Below the pieces are notes generated by a model. The model had not been told where the DNA came from, made no database searches, and saw only the letters and a list, made by a program, of their open reading frames with translations. Made by a program: the position numbers and the translations under genes. From Phytohabitans flavus (GTDB lineage Bacteria > Actinomycetota > Actinomycetes > Mycobacteriales > Micromonosporaceae), in the NCBI RefSeq assembly GCF_011764545.1, contig NZ_AP022870.1, positions 1,224,001 to 1,288,000 of the forward strand: a stretch of 64,000 nt of DNA, given 5' to 3'. How positions within the stretch are numbered: position 1 is the first letter of the stretch; each line of letters opens with the position of its first letter. Below are positions 1 to 8,400 of the stretch, piece after piece.

Positions 1-606
1 CTACGGCCGTTGCGCGCCGTCGATGACAGCGTGGTCGGCCTTACCGGCACCGCCGGCGCCCGGGCCCGTCTGATCAGTGGTGGCTGGCGGCGCGCGGCTG
101 GCGTCGCAGCCGTGACCTCAGCGGTAAGAGATTTGGGGGTTGGCGCGTCCGCGTTGGTGTTGGTACGACAGCCGGGGCAGACGCCAGGAGACCAGCGCGG
201 TCACGCCCTGATGCTGCACCACGCCACAGACGGTCCGATGTGGATGGATCCCGCTGGCGAGGGCGGCCTCAAGGTAGTCGACACTCCGCCGATCTTTCAG
301 GCCGACGGTGCGGTGGATCTCGACGCGGTCATCATCGGCCCGGACGGCGCTGTCCTCGACCCAGACGACAGCCCCCATTGGCAGGCCGCGGAATCCGAAG
401 CACCGCTGAGCGCGCTGACCGAGCGTACGCTCGACAGCCGTTACGGCATGTACCAGCCAGCAGGTGAGCCCACAGAACGCTCACATCAGGACCGGCGCCT
501 CGGTTCCCCGAAGGCCAGCCACCCACGCCGGACCCGCAGGTGGGGGAGCCGGCCGCGTCCCATGGCGGGCAGTCGGCAATCGACGCGGGTGCCTCGGAAG
601 CCATGA
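1..606 (+). CDS. Giant effector, piece A: papain-fold (Tox-PL-like) domain, 5' incomplete
   Basis: The frame is open from the window edge, so the true start lies upstream. The segment has the tail of a Tox-PL/papain-fold (protein glutamine deamidase-like) domain: a Gly-His-Ala-Leu-Met motif with the candidate catalytic His at 202-204, followed by Trp-Met-Asp-Pro with the candidate Asp at 247-249. The nucleophilic Cys of this family would lie upstream of the window. Natural coding sequence ends near 470-505. The last 30-40 residues before the TGA at 604-606 are Arg/Pro-rich out-of-frame translation, while a Pro-rich linker opens in frame 3. The likely lesion is one missing C in the run at 468-470 or 506-509. 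Confidence 0.55.
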   Translation, partial: LRPLRAVDDSVVGLTGTAGARARLISGGWRRAAGVAAVTSAVRDLGVGASALVLVRQPGQTPGDQRGHALMLHHATDGPMWMDPAGEGGLKVVDTPPIFQADGAVDLDAVIIGPDGAVLDPDDSPHWQAAESEAPLSALTERTLDSRYGMYQPAGEPTERSHQDRRLGSPKASHPRRTRRWGSRPRPMAGSRQSTRVPRKP

Positions 607-3600
607 GGAGGGCGTTCGCGGAGGTCACCCCGTGGGTTCCCGGCGCCCTGAAGGACCCGCGGGACAGCGTCGTGCGGATCGGGGCGCTGATGACGGGGCT
701 CGGTCTCGGGCACCGTGGGCGCCGGGCGCTGGACGACGGCATGGGTGCGTCCGACGCCGGCTACCTCGCGGCCCGGCTCGGTGGCCGCTTCCGGTACCTG
801 CCGGACATGGACACGGTCGTGGACCACCTACGGAGTCTGCGGCCCGGCGAGGTGACGCCGGTGTGGCTGGACGAGCCGAACCGCGCCAGGCACGTCGTCT
901 TGGTGGAGCGGGTCCGCGGCGACGAGGACGGGATGGATTGGTTCGTCCGGGTCGAGACCCAGGCGACCAGTGACACCGCGTTCCTGCGGTTCGGCCTGCC
1001 CCGCGAGGATCGGGGTCGATCAGCCGCCGCGCTCGGGGATTTCTTCCCCAGGGAGGTGCGGCTGCGGCTGGTCACGGACGACACGGGAACTCTCGCCCGG
1101 ATCAAGCCGACGCCGCCTATCAGGCCCGCGCTCCGGCCCGCGATCGTGAGCCGGAGCGCGACCGCACGGGGTATCAAGCCCGCGCGCCGCGTGATGATCG
1201 CGCACCCCACCGCGACCCCGCTGCCCGGACACGATGCGCTTCTCCAAGTTCCGCGAGGCTCCCGGTCGAGGCACTACGCGCTGATCGCCGCCGATCCACG
1301 TGCAGTCCGGGACGGTTTGGTCGAGGCGTTGCCTCGCGAGCCCTCGCTCCAGCCGGACGCTCACCTGTTCGCGTGGCTCGGCGACCCGGAGGAGGTACAA
1401 CGGGACGTCGCGGACCTGCTGAACGCTGGCGAGCCGGTCCCTACCGCGCACCCCCTGACACTGGCGGCACGGCTCATCGACGTCGCGACGGTCGGCTGGC
1501 TGCACGACCTGATCACGTCCCGCGTCAATCTGCCTGAGTGGCCCTGGCGACAGTCCGAAGAGCAGAAGCGGAAAGCCTCGGCAGAGCGGATGACCGACGC
1601 ACAGGCTGCTGCCGCTTTGGCCGCCCTCCACGTCGCCGCACCCGAGCAGCACGCCGACGGCGCCCTCTTGCTGCATTGGGTCGAACAGGCCATCGGGTCG
1701 GTGATGGACCAAAAGACCAATGCGGTGCTGCTGGACTGGGTGGCCGACGCGCTCGGTCTGCGCGTGCTGACCCTCCAAGCGCCGCCGAACCTTGCGACGG
1801 CCGGCCAGCTCGTGGAACCGGCCGGCGCATCCGGTCCGCTAGTGACGATCTTCAGGGAACCCGGCGATCGCTTCTATGTATCCAGGCTCCTCGACACCTC
1901 GCAAGCGGCGGCGGCGGCTTTTGCCCAGTCGCCGCTGTCTCCAGTGGAGGAGGCTGGGCCGGCGGAGGCCGCTTCGCCTGCGGATGGTCCTGCTGCCGCG
2001 CCGCCGCCTCCGGCTCCGGCTCCTCTCGATCTGCCTGGATCGGTCCCGCCGGCGGGGGATGCCACCGGCCCGCCGTGGTTCGTCGAGGACAAAGGGCTGC
2101 TGGGCGACGGATATGTGGAGGCCGTCGGGCAGATCAAGAAGGATCAGCTCGATGGGATCCAGAAGAAGGTGCGCGAGAAGCTGGACACTTTGCAAGCGCA
2201 GCGGAACGCGCTTGCGGCGCTGCCGGGAAAGACGCCGATGATCTTGGGACCCGATCCCAGACTCATCCCGATGTCCTTGGGGCCGGAACCAAGCAAGGTG
2301 TCCGCCTGGCTGTCCAAGACGTTGAGCAGCAAGACGGCAACGGACTGGCAAAGGCTGCTGTCGGCCGGCGCGGGGACTGATGTCGACGGCACATTTATCC
2401 AGGTGCGGGCCAGGCTCGTCGGGCTTGACCGGAAACCAACGCCCTCCCGCGATCCCGAGGTTACCCCCTACAAGAGCATGTACGGCGACACGTCCAGCTC
2501 CCGCAAAAGGGAGACAGTCCAGCCGTGGGGTGCCTCGCTCACGTACAGCATGCTGCACTTTATTGGACATGACCTTGTCAGCTGGGTCGTCGGCCCGGCC
2601 ATTCGCGCGACCTTTGGCGGGCATCGGGGCCTGGAGGACAAACAGACCCACGAGGTCCAGTCAGGCAACCGAGCCGTAGTCAACGACGTCGACTTGTACG
2701 ACGCGGCAGTGGAAATCGTCGTCTCGGTCGACGGGGCGAAGCTGGCGCCGGTGACCCTGCCGAAGCATCTCGTCGTTGCGGCGCCAACCGCGTTCGCCCG
2801 GCCGCTTGGTGTCCCGCACTCGCCCTCGAAGCCGATCGAGGTGAAGAACTCGGCGGCGTTGCTGGCCGAAGACTTCGTCGTCGGCACGGTCGGCGCCGAA
2901 CGGCTGTTGACCGACCTCAAGCAGCGTGTGCAACAGACCCTCAAGGTTAGTAAGGGCGATGCGGCCCGCATCGTGCAGAAGCTGGGTGAAAGGATCTTCA
3001 ACGAGCAGGAGTTCAAGGATCGCAGTCAGTGGTGGACGGCGAACGCTTGGGCTCCACCGGAGATCGAAGTGGAGCTCAGCACCGGCCAGAAGTTGAAGTT
3101 CAGGCTCTTTGTCGGCGGATCTCTGAAAAGCCTGAACGTGGTGCCACAAGAGTCGTTGCCGGATGGCAAGCCGCGAAAGATACCACTCCGCAACGACATC
3201 GCCTCCACCTTCACCCACATGGTGCGGCAGACTCTGGCGCGGGGGATAGATGTCCGGGCGGGTGCTGAGGTGCCGATGGGCTTCAACCACAACAAGTACA
3301 TCCTGGCTCCCCGGGTCGGCGGCCGGTACAGCGCGTCGAGCTCAGCAAAGATGTCCGAGGCTTTGCAGTCTCAGGAAAAGAGTGCATTAAGCCGCAACGA
3401 GCCTGTGCGACGCTACGAGACCCAGTTCCTGATGAACGTCGGCCTGGTCGTGGGCAGCAAGTCGATCACCACTGAGGTATCCCTTCCTGGTGAGATCTCG
3501 ATACCCGAACGGCGGGCAGAGGTCTTCGAAGCAGAGCTGAGGAGGATGCCGGAAACCGCGCCGATTCTACATCCGCGCATTGGTGCACCGGACTCACGAT

Positions 3601-5042
3601 TCACTCCGGCGAGATGGCGTCCGCGTAAGAGGAAATTTCTGTTTTTCTTCACGCGCGGCGAGGTCGAGACCAATCTCAGCCGCCCGGCCGCTCCGGCTCC
3701 TCCCAAGCCGGCGGGTGCGGGCGATGCTGCGGTGGCTGGGCGGGTCACTATCCCCAACTATTGGACGTTGCCGCCGGCGCCGTTCGGAAAGCGGGGGATC
3801 CGGGGACCTGGCGACCTTAAGGTGGAGGCCCGCCGGCGTCCTATCGAGGTCTTCATCGACAACGGCACCAAAGAGTCGCTCAACGGGACCGAATGGGCGT
3901 GGTTGGCAAGACATCCGAACGTGGACATCGTCCTTCCCGGCCAGCCAGGCGAACCCGACGAAGGTGCCAAGGGCCGATCCCAGTACCGCTACCTGCTGAA
4001 AGATGGCCGGATCGCTGGGGCCTGGCACCTGCACGACAAGAGGCCGCGCGGATTCTCAAAAGGCCCGGTCCCGGTCAGCTCGATGGAGCAGGCGAAGGAG
4101 CGCATCCGGCTCGGGCTGGACCAGGCAAAGAAGGGGATCGTTTCGGTCGGCTTCTGGATCAACCCGGCGCGCCTCTTCCGGCGTGGGAGCCCGCAGGCCA
4201 CCGAAGTCGAGCGCCCTGAAATCAGGTACCGGTGGGAGACGACCTGGACCGACACCCACGCGCCCGGTCAGGAGCTCGCGGGCGGCACGCAGTCGCACCG
4301 CCTTGAGCCTGAGGTCGACGAGGCGGTGCTGCTAGCGGGTATGGAGGACGTGACACTCTCGCGGGCCCAGGGCCCTGGCCCGTCAACGGACGGCACGACT
4401 GCCACGAGCGGCGCCGTCACTTCGGAAACGCTCCGCGCGCCATGGCACCTGGAGACCAGGCATGGGCTCGGGCGTGGCGTTGTCAAGGAAATGGCAGGGG
4501 CGGAGGTGGTGTACAACGCGGCCCTGCAAATGGCGCTCCTCATGGCCGAGACGACCGGAAAGGACCCGAACCACACGATCCTGATCCCGCACGCCAGTGA
4601 GATGGCCACGAGGTTCGGTGTGGCGAACCTACGGGCACGCGCACGGTCGCTCTTCGACCGAGGTCCCGCACCCGAGGAACTCGAACCCGACATAGCGACG
4701 GGCAGCATCACGTACTCCATCAACGCCGGCAAATACACCTACGGGTTGAGTGTCACAGCGAGCCTGGACGAAGCCCACGTCGAAGAGAGACCACCGGTCG
4801 TGCCGAGCCTGCGGCCGGCGGGGAGGAGGAGGTTGTCGCCGGCTCGGAAGGGGTGCCAGGTGCGCTGCCGAGCCTGCGGCCGGCGGGGGAGCAGGAGGTT
4901 GTCGCCAGCTCGGAGGCGGTGCCGGGGGTGCTGCCGAGCTTGCGGCCGGCGGCGGAGGAGGCGGCGGAGGCGGAGGCGGAGGCGCTGGACCAGCAGGTGC
5001 TCTGGCAGCCGCTGGGGAAGGAGGAGCCGGCGACAACACTAG
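540..5042 (+). CDS. Giant effector, piece B: degenerate papain-like module, OTU-like module and beta-rich region
   Basis: In this frame coding sequence actually begins near 470-480; the in-frame GTG at 540 is only the first start-like codon. Residues 20-170 repeat the papain-like fold seen at 8.3 kb, with the same spacing of a DxV motif, a PVW(L/V)-E-PNR segment, a His (residue 118) and VETQ (Glu 139). The nucleophile position is Ser 43 (AGC) instead of Cys. Residues about 220-450 resemble the OTU-like module of the other giant at 51 kb. From residue 480 there is an Ala/Pro linker and then a long beta-rich region without recognised family. The last 80 or so residues before the stop at 5042 are Arg/Cys-rich nonsense: the real frame switches to frame 2 at the G run 4820-4823. 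Confidence 0.6.
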   Translation: MGEPAASHGGQSAIDAGASEAMRRAFAEVTPWVPGALKDPRDSVVRIGALMTGLGLGHRGRRALDDGMGASDAGYLAARLGGRFRYLPDMDTVVDHLRSLRPGEVTPVWLDEPNRARHVVLVERVRGDEDGMDWFVRVETQATSDTAFLRFGLPREDRGRSAAALGDFFPREVRLRLVTDDTGTLARIKPTPPIRPALRPAIVSRSATARGIKPARRVMIAHPTATPLPGHDALLQVPRGSRSRHYALIAADPRAVRDGLVEALPREPSLQPDAHLFAWLGDPEEVQRDVADLLNAGEPVPTAHPLTLAARLIDVATVGWLHDLITSRVNLPEWPWRQSEEQKRKASAERMTDAQAAAALAALHVAAPEQHADGALLLHWVEQAIGSVMDQKTNAVLLDWVADALGLRVLTLQAPPNLATAGQLVEPAGASGPLVTIFREPGDRFYVSRLLDTSQAAAAAFAQSPLSPVEEAGPAEAASPADGPAAAPPPPAPAPLDLPGSVPPAGDATGPPWFVEDKGLLGDGYVEAVGQIKKDQLDGIQKKVREKLDTLQAQRNALAALPGKTPMILGPDPRLIPMSLGPEPSKVSAWLSKTLSSKTATDWQRLLSAGAGTDVDGTFIQVRARLVGLDRKPTPSRDPEVTPYKSMYGDTSSSRKRETVQPWGASLTYSMLHFIGHDLVSWVVGPAIRATFGGHRGLEDKQTHEVQSGNRAVVNDVDLYDAAVEIVVSVDGAKLAPVTLPKHLVVAAPTAFARPLGVPHSPSKPIEVKNSAALLAEDFVVGTVGAERLLTDLKQRVQQTLKVSKGDAARIVQKLGERIFNEQEFKDRSQWWTANAWAPPEIEVELSTGQKLKFRLFVGGSLKSLNVVPQESLPDGKPRKIPLRNDIASTFTHMVRQTLARGIDVRAGAEVPMGFNHNKYILAPRVGGRYSASSSAKMSEALQSQEKSALSRNEPVRRYETQFLMNVGLVVGSKSITTEVSLPGEISIPERRAEVFEAELRRMPETAPILHPRIGAPDSRFTPARWRPRKRKFLFFFTRGEVETNLSRPAAPAPPKPAGAGDAAVAGRVTIPNYWTLPPAPFGKRGIRGPGDLKVEARRRPIEVFIDNGTKESLNGTEWAWLARHPNVDIVLPGQPGEPDEGAKGRSQYRYLLKDGRIAGAWHLHDKRPRGFSKGPVPVSSMEQAKERIRLGLDQAKKGIVSVGFWINPARLFRRGSPQATEVERPEIRYRWETTWTDTHAPGQELAGGTQSHRLEPEVDEAVLLAGMEDVTLSRAQGPGPSTDGTTATSGAVTSETLRAPWHLETRHGLGRGVVKEMAGAEVVYNAALQMALLMAETTGKDPNHTILIPHASEMATRFGVANLRARARSLFDRGPAPEELEPDIATGSITYSINAGKYTYGLSVTASLDEAHVEERPPVVPSLRPAGRRRLSPARKGCQVRCRACGRRGSRRLSPARRRCRGCCRACGRRRRRRRRRRRRRWTSRCSGSRWGRRSRRQH
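4801..4950 (+). repeat. 66-bp direct repeat with a one-base-short first copy
   Basis: The unit, encoding about 22 residues around the motif PSLRPAG plus an acidic/valine stretch, starts at 4801, 4866 and 4932 (the third copy is partial). The first copy is 65 bp and the second 66 bp. The difference is a G run of four at 4820-4823 against five at 4885-4889. In the second copy the frame stays open; in the first it is broken exactly at the short run. The third copy drifts into a GGC/GAG triplet tract encoding Ala-Glu repeats. Confidence 0.85.
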
Positions 5043-5218
5043 ACAGACAATCCAAGCGGATGAACGACCACGGGGTAGGCAGCGAGCAAAAGAGCGACAA
5101 GGGCCCCGAGTTTGACGTCTCGTTCAAGGTCGGGCCGTCCGACAACTACGCCATTCGGGGAGAGCCCTGGAGGTCTCCGGGGGCCAACGAAAAAGCGCGA
5201 GCCAGGCGGCCGAGCTGA
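4853..5218 (+). CDS. Giant effector, piece C: repeat linker and following domain
   Basis: Frame 2 continuation of piece B. It reads through repeat copies two and three, an Ala-Glu linker and then ordinary globular sequence (FDVSFKVGPSDNYAIRGE). It ends at the TGA 5216-5218 only because of another lost base: with six instead of five A at 5190-5194, the reading runs straight into frame 1 (NEKSASQAAELTSKEYW). A gene caller would report it as a separate small ORF; it is better read as an internal piece of the giant gene. Confidence 0.45.
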   Translation: MPGALPSLRPAGEQEVVASSEAVPGVLPSLRPAAEEAAEAEAEALDQQVLWQPLGKEEPATTLDRQSKRMNDHGVGSEQKSDKGPEFDVSFKVGPSDNYAIRGEPWRSPGANEKARARRPS

Positions 5219-5436
5219 CCAGCAAGGAGTACTGGCGGCGGCAGACGACGGGCAAGGCGGCTACATTCGACTACCGCACTACCTATCGAATCCTCGGCAC
5301 CGCGAATAGCAAGGCTGACGGAGTGGAAATCGCGGCGGTGTTGCAGCTTCAAGGCAGCGCCATCCACACGGCGGTCCACGTCGCCGAGGTCGACCTCGCG
5401 CCTGCGCTTTCACCGCCGCCCCCGTTCGCCACGTCG
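5194..5436 (+). other. Giant effector, piece D: 80-codon internal segment in frame 1
   Basis: Between the A run at 5190-5194 and the C run at 5419-5423 only frame 1 gives plausible protein (for example TFDYRTTYRILGTANSK and AVHVAEVDLAPALS). It has no start of its own and joins piece E if one C is added to the run at 5419-5423 (PPPPVRHVAVLSDNW). Without this segment the join between pieces C and E would look like a gap between genes. Confidence 0.5.
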
Positions 5437-5438
5437 CC

Positions 5439-8400
5439 GTGCTGTCCGACAACTGGGGCCCTATCGATGCGGAAAGGATAGAAAGATGGATCGCCGCTAC
5501 TTCTGGCGGTAAGCGGATGAAAGCCTTCGAGAAAGGCATCCCCGGCGTCAGCGTATGGCTCAGCGGCCTAGGGCACGTAGCCGCCGTCGTGGAAAACCTT
5601 CTCCGCCATAACGGCAGCTACACCGAAACTGCCCCCTGGTACCTGCGCGCTTTCCATCGTGCCAACGATAGGCAGCACGAGCAGATGATCTCCCGAGGCT
5701 ACGAGGCGGGGGCGCGACATTTCGCCACTGACAAGACGGCGGAGATTTTTACGCCGGAGTATCTACACTCGGTGGCAGCCGCTATGGCAAGCTCGGACGG
5801 CTACTACGTGCCCGGCCCGTTCGCGAAGATGAGCTCCAGCGAATCGCTGGAGATCAAGTTGCTAGCCTTCGGGGCGACTTTGGAGAATCTCACTTCAAGG
5901 GACGTAAAGCACGAACACTACCGCGAGGCGAACCGGCGATACAACGCGGCGAAGGGGCGTGAAAAATACCTCAATACCTTCCTCGGCCTCGGCCTTCTCG
6001 CACATTTCGGAGCGCACGGCAAGAGTGCGGACGACGTCCATTCGAGTGACCATTTCTCGGTGGCCGCCGGATACTCATACCTCGGGGCGCACGGCTTGCA
6101 GCGGAGCGTGCTCGGTGGCGGATTCGCAATGACTCTCTTCACCGAGAGTGGTGTCGGCGCGAACCATGTCATGGATGCCGTCTATCTGATCACCTACGTC
6201 AACAAGTCAACGAATACGAAGAGGCAGGTGGGGGTGTGGATTCCCGCAGGGATGCAGACCTCCGCGTCCGTGCCGCGATCCATGCGACTAGCGCTGCCGA
6301 TTCCTCCGTCGGCGGAACCGAAGCTGGACCTCTCACCGCGAAAGCCGATCAACAAGCGAGCCGCCCTCGTCATCTCGCACATAACGCTGTACGACTCAGA
6401 CGTGCTGAAAGTCGTAAACCAAGGGCTCAAAGACATGGGCGTCGACACCGAGCTGCCAGAAATACAGAGCGCGGTCAGGGCGGCCTTTGCCGCGGACAAG
6501 CTGGCGGCCCACCACCGCGTTCTTCGACACGAGGGCGTGTCACTGCTCTTGCCAATAAGCCGTAAGGCACCGGGGCTGCGGCGGTGGATCGGCGTGACCG
6601 TGACGCTCGAACAAGAGTCCTTCGGGTCGCATCAGGGGAATTGGCCTGGGACCCGAGTTACGGTCGGCGGGCAAGGACTGGCCCAAGTGCATTCGGCCGA
6701 GCAGAGCGCGGTTCAGCAGAAGCTCTCAGGAGATCTGCACTTTCGAAAGCGAATGGACGAGCACGCCCTGATCATCGGGCGTTTCGACGCGGGAGTGGAG
6801 TCGACGTCCGCCGAGGAGCACGTCGAGATCGAGACGAAACGGGATATCCGTCGTGCGGCCGCAATCGCAGATGGAACGAGCGAGTTCGACGTGGCGCTGA
6901 CCTTCAAGATCACCTTTGCTGGCCGGAATGATTCGCCCGAGCCCATTGCTTCGGTCGCGAGTTGGCTGAATAGCCTCACGTCGGCGGTGAACTCCGTGAC
7001 TAACGACAAGTTGCTCGCTGCCTGGCCCAGTATCTTCCCCAAGAAGTTTGCCGACCTCAAGGGCGCGGCCCATTTGCGCCTCCAAGTGAATGATTTTCTT
7101 ACCAAGGCGCCAGCGAAGCCCGGCACGGCAGCCGCGGACGCTGCCATGGAGGCATTAGGAAATGGGGTGGAAAAGACCTACACATCCAGGCTGACCGGGT
7201 CGGTGCCCGCCGCCACGGAGGTCAGCGCCGCACTCGCCACCGAGTTCGGCAAGCGCTGGGTCAACGAGCCAAACCTGAACCGGCGCATCAGGTTTGGCAA
7301 TGAGCTGGTCGAGTACATCCAGGTCTATGACGTGAGCTCGCTCGCCGAGCACACCAAATGGTTGCCCAGCCTGGCGATGGGGATCATGCCCAACCGGCCG
7401 ACCGATCCGCCGCCGACAGTCGCTGCCTACGAGACGACCACCACCCCAGGCCAGGTGCTCGGCGCCGGGTTCAACTGGCAGAGCGTCGTAACCAACATCG
7501 CCGCTTTGCTGGGTGAGGGCTACGTCGTGCCCGCCCTCTCCGGCAAGGAGTTCGTCAGCCGGCTTGTACTTGGCCGGGCCAGATGGCTAACTCGGGGACC
7601 GATCGAAGCGCTCGCCTTTCCCGAGGAAAGCATCGAGCACGAGCATAAGACGGAGAAGAGCCGCACAAGACTCGTGAACGCCCAGCTGCAGTTCGGCAAG
7701 GCGGACGGACATGATGAGCGGCCGCTGGGTGGCTTCGGGTATGAGTCCGGCGTCGAGGGCAAAATGGCGAACGCGGAGTCGGCCGGTGACTACGTCGAAC
7801 ACAACCGTTTGCGGAAGGGGCAGTTCGACCTCTACTACTTCGACTTCGCTTTGATTACTTGGATGCGGCCGATTGGGAAGGCTGATTCGGTACCGGAACA
7901 TCTGCTGGTGACAGAGTCCGAACAGGGCCTACTGGCGATGATCCCGGCGAGCGTCACCGAAATGCTTGTCACCCCACCCAGGACTACCGTTCTCGGCTCG
8001 CCCACTGATATTGCTTCTCCTATCGATATTGGTTCTCCCTCCGATAAGCTCCTTTCTCCGACTGACATTGTCTCTCCCGCGGACATTGTTGCTCCTACAG
8101 AGGTCGGTTCTCTTCCCGAGAAGCGCGTCTCGTTTGCCGACAAGGCCGGCTCGAGCGCCGACACACATAAAAAGTTCGACGACCTGCTGGAGGCACCGCC
8201 GGCAACCGTGTGGGCGATCCGCTCTGTCCCCGCGAGCCCGGCCACCGCGACCACCGAGCAGAAGAAACTATCGATCGGCCAAGCGCTGCAGCCGCCGCTG
8301 GGGCGCGAGGACCCAATAGACACGGTTCGGCTGAAGAATGCGATGACGACGTTGCAACCGTGGGATGGGTCCTCGCCAGATTGTGTGGGCCGCGTCGTCG

